Notes: generated from the sequence alone by a model not told the origin. Counted from the first letter of the stretch, positions 26,872-36,319 are shown. The stretch: DNA of 48,696 nucleotides from Geotalea toluenoxydans JCM 15764 (GCF_001311985.1 NZ_BBCJ01000034.1:1-48696), one strand, 5' to 3'. Numbers and translations are program-made.

Positions 26872-27900
26872 ATGTCGGTATTTTTTCGCAAAAAACTTGC
26901 AGCAATGCTGCTCCTGGCGCTGACCGCCACTGCCGGGGCGGCTTCGGCCGAAACACTCATCAACGGCGCCGGGGCGACCTTCCCCTATCCCCTCTATTCA
27001 AAATGGTTCACCGAATACGCCAAGGTCGATCCGTCGGTCAAATTCAATTACCAGTCCATCGGCAGCGGCGGCGGCATCAAGCAGATCACCGCCCAGACCG
27101 TCGATTTCGGCGCTTCCGACAAATTTTTGAGCGATAGCGACCTGAAGGCCGCTCCAGGTAAGCTGCTCCACATCCCGACGGTAATGGGTGCGGTGGTCGT
27201 CACCTACAACATTCCCGGCGTAGCAAAAGGCTTGAAGCTCTCCTCCGAAGATGTGGCCGATATCTTCCTGGGCAAGATCACCAAATGGAACGACCCGAAA
27301 ATTGCCAACGATAACCCCGGCATCAACCTCCCCAACCAGTCGATCATGGTCGTTCACCGCTCCGACGGCAGCGGCACCACCAGCATCTTCACCGACTACC
27401 TCTCCTCTGTCAGCCAGGAATGGTCCGGCAAAGTGGGCAAGGGAAGCTCGGTAAAATGGCCGGTAGGTCTTGGTGGCAAGGGTAACGAAGGGGTCGCCGG
27501 ACAGGTAAAAACAACCCAGTACACCATCGGCTACGTTGAACTGGCATATGCCGTGGAAAACAAGCTGCCATACGCAAGCCTCAAGAACAAGAGCGGCGTC
27601 TTCGTCGAGCCGACCATCAAAACCACCAGTGCCGCCGCTGCCGGCGCCGCCAAGTCGATGCCCGCCGATTACCGCATCTCCCTGGTCAACCAGCCGGGCA
27701 AGGACTCCTACCCCATCGTCGGCTTCACCTGGCTCCTGGTTTACCAGGATCAGAAGGACAAGGCCAAAGGCAAGAAGCTGGTGGAGTTCCTCAACTGGGA
27801 ACTGAAGCACGGCCAGAAGATGGCGGAAAAAATTCTCTATGCTCCCCTTCCCGCAAATGTGGCAAAGATGGTTGAGAAGACCATCAAGACCATCAAGTAA
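26872..27900 (+). CDS. pstS: Phosphate-binding protein PstS, copy 2
   Basis: 342 residues, the only one of three PstS copies with a clean frame. Signal peptide (LLLALTATAGAASA), mature start ETLINGAGATFPYPLYSKWF, phosphate-binding SIGSGGGIKQITAQTVDFGA and VVHRSDGSGTTSIFTDYL. It shares long runs of identical DNA with copy 1 at 8233. It stands alone behind its own Pho box and ahead of a strong terminator, so it would feed the PstCAB channel encoded elsewhere. Confidence 0.95.
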   Translation: MSVFFRKKLAAMLLLALTATAGAASAETLINGAGATFPYPLYSKWFTEYAKVDPSVKFNYQSIGSGGGIKQITAQTVDFGASDKFLSDSDLKAAPGKLLHIPTVMGAVVVTYNIPGVAKGLKLSSEDVADIFLGKITKWNDPKIANDNPGINLPNQSIMVVHRSDGSGTTSIFTDYLSSVSQEWSGKVGKGSSVKWPVGLGGKGNEGVAGQVKTTQYTIGYVELAYAVENKLPYASLKNKSGVFVEPTIKTTSAAAAGAAKSMPADYRISLVNQPGKDSYPIVGFTWLLVYQDQKDKAKGKKLVEFLNWELKHGQKMAEKILYAPLPANVAKMVEKTIKTIK

Positions 27901-27924
27901 AACCTGTCCATCTTGAGTATCCGG

Positions 27925-27956
27925 AAAGGGCACACGGCAGTGTGCCCTTTCTTTGT
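27925..27956 (+). terminator. Rho-independent terminator after pstS2
   Basis: Perfect 11-base stem AAAGGGCACAC / GTGTGCCCTTT with loop GGCA, followed by CTTTGTT. Confidence 0.85.
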
Positions 27957-28008
27957 TCCAGTCTTTCCAACCAGAAATTATCTTCCTTCATTGAACATTT
28001 ATCCGCCT

Positions 28009-28040
28009 GTAACATCATCTTAACGCTTCGCTCCTATGAT
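28009..28040 (+). promoter_or_regulatory. Pho-box promoter of the partner-switching operon
   Basis: GTAAC-ATCATC-TTAAC (28009-28024), exactly 10 bases, then -10 TATGAT (28035-28040). An ATG at 28036 lies inside this -10, which rules it out as a start and favours 28069. Confidence 0.7.
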
Positions 28041-28068
28041 AGGTACAAAGTTAATGAGAGAGAGGCGG

Positions 28069-29290
28069 ATGAAGATGACATACTGCCAGCATATCATTCC
28101 AACGTTAGGTGAAATTCTCAAGAAACAGGAACCAATCTCCCCCCAATTACCGGTATCGGAGGTAGTGGAGATTTTCCAGAAAAACCCCTCGCTGCTGGCC
28201 CTGCCCATATTAGCGGAAGGGATATTTACCGGCATTATCAGCCGGAGAGCTCTTTTTTACAACCATCTGGGGCGTCCATTTGCCATGGAACTCTTTGGCA
28301 AAAAGCCGATCATGGTTCTTCAGGAAGAAGACTGCATGACAATGGAAGCGGACCTGGACGTGCATGGGGCACTTTCGCGATTACTGGACTTTGATCCCTC
28401 CTTGAGACGGATTGCTTCGTAGTCACTGAAGCACAGCGGTACGCGGGGATGGTTTCCGTATCGGATCTGATGATGACCATCTCCATGACACAGGCATCAC
28501 TGGTTCAAACCCTGGAAAGTCTCGGCGAACGTATTCAGAGTGAGGTAAAAAAAGCCGGTGAAATACAGCAGGCACTGCTTCCCGTTTCCGAATTCAGCTT
28601 CGAGGGATTGACCGTCAGCGGAGAAATAACCACTTCCTCGGAAATAGGCGGAGACTATTTCGATTATTTTCAGCTGGATAAAGACAGAATCGGTTTGCTG
28701 GTCGCCGACGTCAGCGGCCATGGTGTCCAATCGGGCATGGTCACCACCGCGGCCAAGGCGAGCCTGCACTGCCTCATTTCCCAAGGGGTTGACACCCCTG
28801 CCGGATTATTGTTCGGCATGAATAATGCCATTCTGGCCACCGCCCGCCAGACACTGCTCATGACCTGCCTCATAGCCGTCATAGACACCAAAAACGGCAA
28901 GGCTACCTTTGCCAATGCCGGCCATAATTTCCCCTATATCCACCGGTCCGGTTCAGGTTTGCTCATGATGCTGGACAGCGTCTCCGGCTTTCCCCTGGGA
29001 TTCGAAGAAAATAACAGCTACGGAGAATGTTTAACCTCTTTTGAATATGGCGACACCATGCTGCTGTATTCCGACGGCATTGTGGAATGTACCGACCAGG
29101 CAGGGGAGGAATTCGGTTATGAACGCCTGTCAGCATCCCTGGCGAAAAATATCCATTTAAAGCCAGCGTATTGAAAAGAAAGCTGCTGCGGGAGGCAGAG
29201 CTTTTCACCGGCAGCGAATCGTTCCCCGATGACGTGACTATATTCATCGCCTCTTCGACAGTTAAAGGAGCCCCCCATGCAGCAGAATAA
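28069..29290 (+). CDS. CBS-pair protein phosphatase of the SpoIIE/PP2C family, two frame breaks
   Basis: Restored length 407 residues. Residues 1-135 form a CBS pair (VSEVVEIFQKNPSLLALPIL, GIFTGIISRRALFYN; CFVVTEAQRYAGMVSVSDLM), a likely adenine-nucleotide sensor. After a short coiled linker comes a SpoIIE phosphatase: AGEIQQALLP, GGDYFDYF, VADVSGHGVQSGM, FANAGHNFPYI, LLYSDGIVECTD and PDDVTIF. All metal-binding aspartates are present. Breaks near 28410 and 29153 each lack one G. It would dephosphorylate the STAS protein encoded two genes later. The end overlaps the next gene by 14 bases. Confidence 0.85.
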
Positions 29291-30239
29291 AACCATTCTC
29301 GCGCTTTTCGCCGACAATGCCGATGCTGAGGCCATGAGCAGCTGTTTCTTCCATGTCCCTGAAGTTATCAGCGTCATAGCCGACCGCTTTCTCAAAGTAA
29401 CCCTGGGCGAAATTGCCTCTGCCCGGATAGAACCCGGACTGGCAGTTATTTCAAGTGCTCTCTATCCGGGGAAAAGGCCACAGCTGGTGGAAGAACTGCG
29501 CGGTTACTTCCCAGGGCTGGAAATACTGATCCTTGCGCCGGCATCAATGCCGCCTCCTTCACTGGAAAGGTTCATGCTCGACCAGGTGCGGCATCTGATC
29601 ATAGAAAACCGGCAGGAAAAGGCAGCGACCGGCGATGGAGATCAGCCCCTGTCCGTCGCCATTGGTAATCTCATCTTGAAAAGGCAGTGGCGCCTTGGCC
29701 AATATGTGAAAAAGGGGACAGAAATTCAGGAATTCCAACTCTCATTTTCGGAAGAGAAGGAACAGATCATCAAGGCACTTGAGGATTCCATCGTCGGAGA
29801 CTCAATGGAATACGAGATGCTCCGCCAAAAGGGTGCGCTGCTGGCGGATGAAATGCTGGAAAATGCTTTCTACGGCGCGCCCAAGAGCGATGACGGTATG
29901 AAAATCTTCCGCAAGGGGGAAAGAAGACAGATTCTGCCGGATGAGGGGATAGTTTTCCGCTTCGCCTTTGATGGAGAAACCCTGGCCATGGAAATTAAAG
30001 ACGGCTGGGGCACGCTCGGCGCCGACATGGTGCTTGAATATCTGGCAAAAAATTCGGCGGACATGGGAGCGGCAGATGATGCAGGTGGAAGAGGACTTTT
30101 CATCATCTGGCGTTTTCTGGATCATTTCCATGTTTGCGTTAATCCGGGCAAAGAGACTTTGATCGGCGGACATCTTAAAAAGTCATCACAGGTCCCGCCG
30201 GAAACCATACACGGCTTTCACATAACAACCACCGGTTGA
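29277..30239 (+). CDS. Protein with receiver-like N-terminus and RsbW-type HATPase domain
   Basis: 320 residues, clean frame. Residues 1-115 have a response-receiver-like alternation (KTILALFADNADAEAMSSCF, GLEILILAPASMPPP) but no convincing phospho-acceptor Asp. The C-terminal half is a GHKL ATPase: N-box LADEMLENAFYG (residues 188-199), DGWG (242-245) and GGRGLFIIWRFLDHF (from 270). In partner switches such a kinase phosphorylates the STAS antagonist and sequesters an output protein. Start behind AAAGGAGCCCCCC. No sigma factor gene is adjacent, so the output may be the EAL protein. Confidence 0.8.
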   Translation: MQQNKTILALFADNADAEAMSSCFFHVPEVISVIADRFLKVTLGEIASARIEPGLAVISSALYPGKRPQLVEELRGYFPGLEILILAPASMPPPSLERFMLDQVRHLIIENRQEKAATGDGDQPLSVAIGNLILKRQWRLGQYVKKGTEIQEFQLSFSEEKEQIIKALEDSIVGDSMEYEMLRQKGALLADEMLENAFYGAPKSDDGMKIFRKGERRQILPDEGIVFRFAFDGETLAMEIKDGWGTLGADMVLEYLAKNSADMGAADDAGGRGLFIIWRFLDHFHVCVNPGKETLIGGHLKKSSQVPPETIHGFHITTTG

Positions 30240-30262
30240 ACAAAAAAGGAGGAGAAAGAACA

Positions 30263-30576
30263 ATGGATGCATCATTCAAGATCGTGCCCCACCCAAGGTG
30301 CTGTGCAATTATTTCTCACTGGCAGGGAATATAGACGCCCAGGCCGAGACGCAGCTCATGGCGCTGCCGGCAAAGGTGAACCAGCAACTGGTAAAATTCG
30401 ACTTCGGCAATGCAGGTCGGATAAACTCCATGGGCATAGCCCTGCTTCTACGTTGCTTCAAGCGTATCAAGGAGGAGAAGCGGGCCGAGATACAAGTGTT
30501 GCAAGTTAACGCAACCAACACCATGCTTTTCAAAATGACCGGCATTTTTCTGCTGGCGGCAGCAGCCAAAGACTGA
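30263..30576 (+). CDS. STAS-domain anti-sigma-factor antagonist-like protein, one frame break
   Basis: 104 residues after restoring one C near 30291 (CCCC). Start 30263 follows AAAAGGAGGAGAAAGAACA. Typical STAS core: LVKFDFGNAGRINSMGIALL, LLRCFKRIKEEKRAEIQVLQ. Ser56 in INSMG sits where the phosphorylated Ser of SpoIIAA/RsbV lies. With the phosphatase and kinase upstream it completes a partner-switch module. Confidence 0.83.
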
Positions 30577-30595
30577 GGCCTCAAAAGGAGGAACT

Positions 30596-30742
30596 GTGAA
30601 ATCATTTATTTTCAGATTTCTTGGTGTGGATTTTTCGGAACTGGACCGGCAGATAGACAAGCTGAGGGAGCTGCGGGACTCCTACCGCGAAGCCAACATC
30701 CGCCACTACGGCAGCGAACTGGCTGCACTGCTCAATGATTGA
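30596..30742 (+). CDS. 48-residue unknown protein in the partner-switching operon
   Basis: GTG start at 30596 behind a strong AAAAGGAGGAACT. The peptide begins KSFIFRFLGVDFSELDRQID and continues as a charged helix (KLRELRDSYREANI), so a small amphipathic or coiled-coil protein is likely. The coding stretch fits tightly between the STAS gene and the EAL gene. I recognise no family. Confidence 0.6.
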   Translation: MKSFIFRFLGVDFSELDRQIDKLRELRDSYREANIRHYGSELAALLND

Positions 30743-30770
30743 CGACCTGGCCAAAAGCCAAGGAGGCCCC

Positions 30771-32043
30771 ATGAACAATCTGCAACTGAAACCCCTTTAC
30801 CTTGCCCCGGACCAGCGGCGCATTCCCAGGCTGGAAAACTCCTTCTCCGACTGCAGCTACCTGTTTCTGAAATTCAAGGAACATCTTAAAAGAAGCGGTC
30901 ATGCGGCCATTGTCGCCCTCAAATTCGTAGAACCGGTTCATACAAAGATTGGCAAGTCCATTGCCCTTTTTATCAGAACCATGGACAGAAAGCTGTCAGG
31001 TCGCATCGAAGGGGGATACAAAGCCAGCGAAGGAGAATTTTTCCTGCTCATCGTGCCGGACAGGGATTACCGTGAAACTGATTTTCAAGGAGACCTGGCA
31101 ACCATCCGCACGAGCTGTGCCGTTATTTCTCCCTGCCACACATGAGCAGGAACTTTAGCGAGAGACAGGCAGAAGATCTCTTCACCATCTATGGCGTATT
31201 TCTTGCCAATAATGGAGGGGAAAACGCGGATAATACCTTGTTTCGCGCCTTCCAGCAGCTGTTCAGCGGCTCTACATCCACAAGCACGGTACAACTCCAT
31301 GAACGACAGGAAATTGAAGATATTATCTCCGGTGGCTTGATAACTCCTGTCTTTCAACCCATCTTTTCCCTGGGTGAAGGCGCCGTCCATGGCTACGAAG
31401 CACTGAGCCGGGTCGCAGACCCAGCCCCTTTTCCGATCCGGAATTGCTCTTTGCCAAGTCCGCTGAACATGGACTCACCTTTCAGCTGGAGATGCTCTGC
31501 CGCAGGAATGCGCTGATCCGGTCAAAGGAGTTGGGCATCTCCGAACGGCTTTTCCTCAACGTCTGCCCGAGCCTCCTCCAGGCCAACGATCACGAACGGG
31601 GCGTCACCGCTGCACTCCTTGAAGAACTGGGCATTGAGCGCTCGAATATCACCTTTGAGCTTACGGAACGGACACTGATCGAAGATTACGGCCTCTTCAA
31701 CCGGGTCCTTTCCTATTACCGGGAGCAGGGCTATTCCATTGCCATAGACGACCTGGGTTCCGGTTACGCCGGCCTGAAAATGCTCGCCCAGCTGGAACCG
31801 GAATACGTGAAGCTGGCCCGTTTCCTGGTCAGTGACATCGACACCTCGGCAACCAGGCAAGCTTTGGTGGAGGCGCTGGTGACCTTTTGCGGCAAGATAG
31901 GAGCAAAAGTCATTGCCGAGGGCATAGAACGCAAGGAGGAATTGGATCTCCTTACGCAAATGGGAGTATCTTTCGGCCAGGGATACCTGCTGGCAAGACC
32001 TTCCAACGCACCAGTTTCCTGCAGTTCCATTCTCCACAGATAA
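30771..32043 (+). CDS. c-di-GMP phosphodiesterase with degenerate GGDEF and intact EAL domain, two frame breaks
   Basis: Restored length 424 residues. Residues 1-120 resemble a GGDEF domain whose signature is degraded to SEGEF, so cyclase activity is not expected. The EAL domain is complete: GYEALSR (EAL at 210-212), NVCPSLL, FELTER, IAIDDLGSGY (Asp pair from 327), YVKLARF, IAEGIERKEEL and GQGYLLARP. This supports hydrolysis of c-di-GMP to pGpG. Breaks near 31112 (one G) and 31430 (one T). Start 30771 follows CAAGGAGGCCCC. As last gene of the Pho-driven operon it is the likely output. Confidence 0.84.
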
Positions 32044-32054
32044 TTTCCCGAACC

Positions 32055-32086
32055 GCAACACGTCCGTAACCATTCCCGTTCATAAT
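32055..32086 (+). promoter_or_regulatory. Pho-box promoter of the hydrolase-GH3 operon
   Basis: GCAAC-ACGTCC-GTAAC (32055-32070), exactly 10 bases, -10 CATAAT (32081-32086). The start codon is at 32113 behind GGGAGGAACATT. Confidence 0.68.
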
Positions 32087-32112
32087 GGTGCAAACCCTTA
32101 GGGAGGAACATT

Positions 32113-33195
32113 ATGAACGGATCAGTCATCCCCTTTGTCCGGAAAAATTTCACCAGGCATCCCGCCCTGCTGGGAGCAGTGACAACTGCCACCGGCTTGC
32201 TCCGGCACATGGCTCTAAAGCCCTTCACTCCACGGACCCGGCGACGGGAATTCCAGCTCAGGGACAGCGTTGCCAGCATCCTTGCCAATCGCTCTCAAAT
32301 TTTCAAGGAAAAGGGATATGGCAGCACCCCCACCATCGTTATCGGCGGTTTCGTCCCCGACGCCACCGAGCTGGTCGAATTCCAACGGGATGTCTTCAGG
32401 CAATACGGCAGCATTTATTATATGAACTATCCGCGCAACGGGTTCACGTCAGAATTATTCTTTGCCCAGCTGGCCGATCTCATCGAAGATATAAACAACC
32501 ATGCAACAAGCCGGTCATCTTCAGCGTCAGTTTCGGCTCGGGTCTTCTGGCACGGTTCCTCCAGGAATGGATGGAACCCGAGAAACTGGGCATCAAAGGT
32601 ATAGTAATGGCCAGCCCGGTGCTCTGCACCGAGGATCTGATCAGGCCGGAACGGGATAAGTCAGGCGGCATCAGGATGCTTGAGATCAATCTGAAAAGGA
32701 TTCTCAAGGCCGATCCATCTGCCGAAGAAGATGTAAACAGGCAGATTGACCGCGCCCGCCGCTGTTTCAAGGCACTCTTCGAAGCAGGTGCGGAAAACCG
32801 GCAGTTATCCGGCCGACACCTGACCATCAGGAAAAAAATCATGGATGTCATTGAGAGGACCTCGGGCTGCGGGGGGCTATCAGCGGGTATTGGCGCTCAA
32901 AGGGTTTTCCAGGCCCCTCCCCCATCGGCCCATTTTCAACGGCCCGGCATTGACGCTTCTGGCTGAACAGGAAGGCGACCTGCTCGTCCCCAATTCGCCG
33001 ACCATGGCAGCACTGCGTACCCCCGATACATGCAGACAACTGTTCCCGCGGGGCAAGGTACGGGTTGTCTGCTCCGGTTCTGCAGGAGATAGCGTCGCCC
33101 ATGCCTCGCTCATATTCCACCATTCGCACTATAATCCCATCATAAAGGCCTGGTATGACAAGCTGGTTGCGCCAGTGCTGTTTGCGGTGGTTTAG
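32113..33195 (+). CDS. Alpha/beta-hydrolase fold protein, two frame breaks
   Basis: Restored length about 361 residues. TPTIVIGGFVPDATELVEFQ and YYMNYPRNGF form the first strands and oxyanion region. The nucleophile elbow is SVSFGSG with Ser140. A later acid (EQEGDLLVPN) and a His in IFHHSHYNP complete a plausible triad. Breaks near 32513 (one A of AAAG lost) and 32872 (a G run probably two bases short). Two bases separate it from the GH3 gene, so the products probably work together. It may be an esterase, thioesterase or acyltransferase; the substrate is unknown. Confidence 0.7.
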
Positions 33196-33197
33196 AT

Positions 33198-34789
33198 ATG
33201 GAAATTTCCAGCTACCTTGCTAATCCCCTTTTTGATAAAATTCTCAAATCCGGAGCCTCCATAGCGGCGAGGAAATTCCTCAAACGCGATCCTGTGGCAG
33301 CCCAGGAAAAAATATTTTCCCAACTGCTTGTTCGCGGCAGTAAAGCCCGCTTCGGCATGGACTACGGGTTTCCGGAACTTACACGCCTTCCCTTTGCCCA
33401 GGCTTATCACCTTTATCGGGAGAGGGTCCCCATCAGAACCTATGACGATTTCCGCAAAGACTATCTGGCCAAGGCTGGCAGGTGCAGGAAGGGCGACGGC
33501 AACTGCTGCTGAAAGACCAGACCTGGCCGGGAAAGATTCCCTTTTTCTGCGAAACCTCCGGCACCACCGCGCCGAGCAAATATGTTCCCTTTTCCATGGA
33601 GATGTTTGCCGCCAACCGGCGGGCAGCCCTCGACCTGACGGCCATGTACCTGCATCAGAACAGGGAGAGCCGCCTATTCAGAGGGAAACTGCTCTACATG
33701 GCCGGCAATACCCAGCTGAATGACATGGGGAATGGCATCAAAAGCGGCGACATGAGCGCCATCACCCTGAGCCACCCTCCTTTCTATCTTAATCCGTTCA
33801 TAGCACCCGACGCAGCCACCGCCGCCCTCCCCTGGGAAGAGAAACTGGAGCGCCTGGCCCAACTGCTTCTCAGGGACAGGAACATCAGGGCCATCTCCGG
33901 CGTCCCCCCATGGATTCTGCTCCTATTGAAGCGTTGTACAGAGCTGGGAAAGGCGCCGCTCCACAGCTTGCTGCCAAACCTGGAGCTGATCATTCACGGT
34001 GGCACCAGTATTGCCCCTTACCGGCTCGAATTTGCAGAACTGTTCCAGGAACACCCTCCCCACTTCCTGGAGGTTTTGCCATCCTCGGAAGCCTTCATGG
34101 CATTCCAGGTGCACGGCGAACCCCAGATGCGGCTGGCCCCATACTACGGCGCCTTTTTTGAATTTGTTCCCTTCGAACATCTGAATGACCGCGGCATCCC
34201 GCCGGCCGATGTGGCTGCAGTACCGTTGGCAGAAATAGAAACAGGCCGGCGCTATGCCGTAATACTTTCCACCTGTGCCGGACTCTGGCGCTACCACATC
34301 GGCGATACCATCCGCTTCACTGCTCGCGACCCTTTGTTCATTGAATTCACCGGCCGTGACAAATTCCTCGACCGCTTCGAAGAGAAGGTGACCCAAGGGG
34401 AAGTTGAAGCTGCCGTCGCCGGACTTAACAGCTACTCAGGATTGAACATACGCGAATTCATGGTCGGTCCGCAAATTGCGGAGAGGCGCCACCTGTGGAT
34501 ACTCGCGGTTGGGGATGGAAATGTGAGCGGCATTAATCCGGCAGATCTGCTTGACAAGGCATTGACCGCCCAAAACGACGACTATGCCACCTTTCGCAGC
34601 CAAGGCAGGATCAAGGAACCGGTCGTTATCCAGGTTGAGGCAGGACTGATCTATCGGTGGTCGAAAGAGGTGCGGGGCAAGCTCGGCGGCCAAAGCAAGA
34701 TTCCCCATATTGACCCGACCCTGGAGGGAGAACTGGTGAGGAGCCTGGTCGAGTTCAGCAGGCAGCATTGCACAATCGTGCGCCCATAA
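33198..34789 (+). CDS. GH3-family acyl-adenylating protein, one frame break
   Basis: 530 residues after restoring one base near 33480. GH3 proteins belong to the ANL superfamily; plant members join amino acids to acyl acids via an acyl-adenylate. ATP-binding motifs are visible: FFCETSGTTAPSKYVPFS (P-loop-like, Ser121), LPSSEAFMAFQ, LWRYHIGDTIRFTARDP (the YRxGD-type motif, Tyr366) and FLDRFEEKVTQGEVEAAVAG. The C-terminal lid has the conserved basic residues (SKEVRGKLGGQSKIP). Coupled to the hydrolase under a Pho box, it may build an amide or ester needed when phosphate is scarce. That role is inferred. Confidence 0.82.
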
Positions 34790-34797
34790 GAAAAGTG

Positions 34798-34831
34798 AAA
34801 GGCCATATCCCTGGGGAAAATGGCCTTTTTT
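34798..34831 (+). terminator. Rho-independent terminator after the GH3 gene
   Basis: Stem AAAGGCCA / TGGCCTTT around CTGGGGAAAA, followed by a T-run (34826-34831). Confidence 0.8.
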
Positions 34832-34848
34832 CAAGCTATTGATCTGAT

Positions 34849-34901
34849 GTAGGGGCGCTGCTTGCCGCGCCCCGATTGGGCGGAGCAAGCGCCGCCCCTA
34901 C
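34849..34901. repeat. Palindromic C/G-rich intergenic element
   Basis: Arms GTAGGGGCGCTGCTTGC (34849-34865) and GCAAGCGCCGCCCCTAC (34885-34901) pair with two mismatches. It lies between the convergent GH3 and pstS3 genes. Confidence 0.6.
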
Positions 34902-34943
34902 CATTCATATGTTTAGTCGCCGGTTTAAACAATACCGGGTGTT

Positions 34944-35970
34944 TCAGTAACTGATGCTCCGGATCGCCTGGTCCACCATCCCGCCCAGCTTTTCCGGAAG
35001 GGGTGTATAAAAGAGGGTCGAGGTCATCTTCTCTGCCTTCTTCAACTCCCAGTTCAAAAACTCCACCAGCGCCTTTCCCTTCACCGGGTCTTTCTGTTCC
35101 TGATAGACAAGCAGCCAGGTCAGGCCGACTATGGGATAGCGTCTTTGCCCGCCTGGTTTACCAGTGATACGCGGTAATCACTCTTCACGTTTTTTATGGC
35201 ATCAACCGCCGCCGCCTGATGGAGCGCATGGTCGGGTTGACAAAGCGGCCGGCCTTGTTTTTCAGCACGGCTGTGGGGAGATTATTGACCATGGTATAGG
35301 CATTTTCCATATAAGCGATGGAAAAGGGCACCGTTCTGATGTGCTCGACCATCTCCTTGCTCCCCTTGCCGCCTATGCCGACCGGCCATTGGACGGTGTT
35401 TCCCTTGCCTACCTTCCTGGCCCATTCGCTGCTGACACTGGAAAGGTAATCGGTAAAGATGCTGGTGGTGCCGCTGCCGTCACTGCGGTGGACAACAATG
35501 ATTTTCTGATCTATGGTCTTCAGCTCTTTGTTCAGAGCCACCAGCCGGGAATCGTTCCAGCGGCTGATTTCGCCCAGATAAATGGCACTGACGGCCTCCG
35601 GGGTAAGTTTCAGTTCCGAATGCAGGCCCGGAATATTGTAACTCAGCACTACTGCCCCCATTACTGTCGGGATCTGCAGGAGTTTTCCCGGGGCGGCTGC
35701 CAGTTCCTCATCGGTGAGAAAGCGGTCGCTTGCGCCGAAATTCACCGCCTGAGCCATGATTTGTTTTACTCCACCGCTGCTGCCGATGGCATCATAGGTA
35801 AATGCCACGACCGGATCGACCTGGGCGTAATCCCTGAACCACTTGCTGTACAGAGGATACGGAAAGGTTGCTCCTGCCCCCTTGAGCACTGTCTCGGCAA
35901 AGGACTGACCGGCTGAAAGGGCCATGACTGCCGTCAGCAGGACAAAGATTCTGTGTATTTTTTTGATCAT
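34944..35970 (-). CDS. pstS: Phosphate-binding protein PstS, copy 3, two frame breaks
   Basis: 342 residues after restoring two bases (near 35214, CC, and 35144, GG). It begins MIKKIHRIFVLLTAVMALSA with signal cleavage near GQSFA, then ETVLKGAGATFPYPLYSKWF, IGSSGGVKQIMAQAVNFGAS and VVHRSDGSGTTSIFTDYLSS. It is clearly more diverged than copies 1 and 2, so it may have a different affinity. It follows a small Cys-rich gene and shares that gene's Pho box. Start behind TGAGGAGTACCAGCCG. Confidence 0.9.
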
Positions 35971-35983
35971 CGGCTGGTACTCC

Positions 35984-36181
35984 TCAGATGGCAGGGGTTG
36001 CAAGTGTCGTGGTGAAATCGGCGATTACCTTTGCCACCGCATTGGTGGAAAGGGGAAAGGTGCGGTGGCAGCAGCCGCAGGCCACTTCTTTGGCATCGAT
36101 TCTTGTCCAGAGCGTCATGTTGCGCGAGTCGCACCATTCGCAGTACCAGACGTAATAATCTCCCATGGGCATCAATTGCAT
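35984..36181 (-). CDS. Small Cys-rich (zinc-ribbon-like) protein preceding pstS3
   Basis: 65 residues. Two Cys pairs, CEWC (in WYCEWCDSRNMTLWTR) and CGCC (in EVACGCCHRTFPL), are spaced about 20 residues apart, a zinc-ribbon pattern. Start 36181 follows AAAAGGAGAACGAAT. It is the first gene behind a Pho box and lies 13 bases before pstS3. No known phosphate function. It might be a DNA-binding or metal-sensing accessory. Confidence 0.7.
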   Translation of the reverse strand: MQLMPMGDYYVWYCEWCDSRNMTLWTRIDAKEVACGCCHRTFPLSTNAVAKVIADFTTTLATPAI

Positions 36182-36225
36182 ATTCGTTCTCCTTTTATCG
36201 TTTCTTTTTCGACAAGGGTATCGTG

Positions 36226-36257
36226 GAATGATGCCGGTTGTGTTACAGAACCGTTAA
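36226..36257 (-). promoter_or_regulatory. Pho-box promoter of the Cys-rich-pstS3 pair
   Basis: On the minus strand TTAAC-GGTTCT-GTAAC (36242-36257). The hexamer 10 bases on is TCATTC (36226-36231), a weak -10. Confidence 0.6.
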
Positions 36258-36319
36258 AGGTGGGTAAAAAAAGAACGTCCGAGAAACTGAAATATTCCAT
36301 CCGGGGATCCCGGTGAAAA

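Noticed and set aside
26998..27933. 311-codon minus-strand frame opposite pstS2
   Set aside because: It mirrors a highly conserved gene, has no ribosome site and no family resemblance.
28036..28068. ATG at 28036 as start of the CBS-SpoIIE gene
   Set aside because: It lies inside the predicted -10 TATGAT of the Pho promoter, so it would not be in the transcript.
34849..34901. Hairpin after GH3 as a second terminator
   Set aside because: There is no T-run on either side, and it matches the C/G-rich intergenic repeat type; the terminator at 34798 is sufficient.
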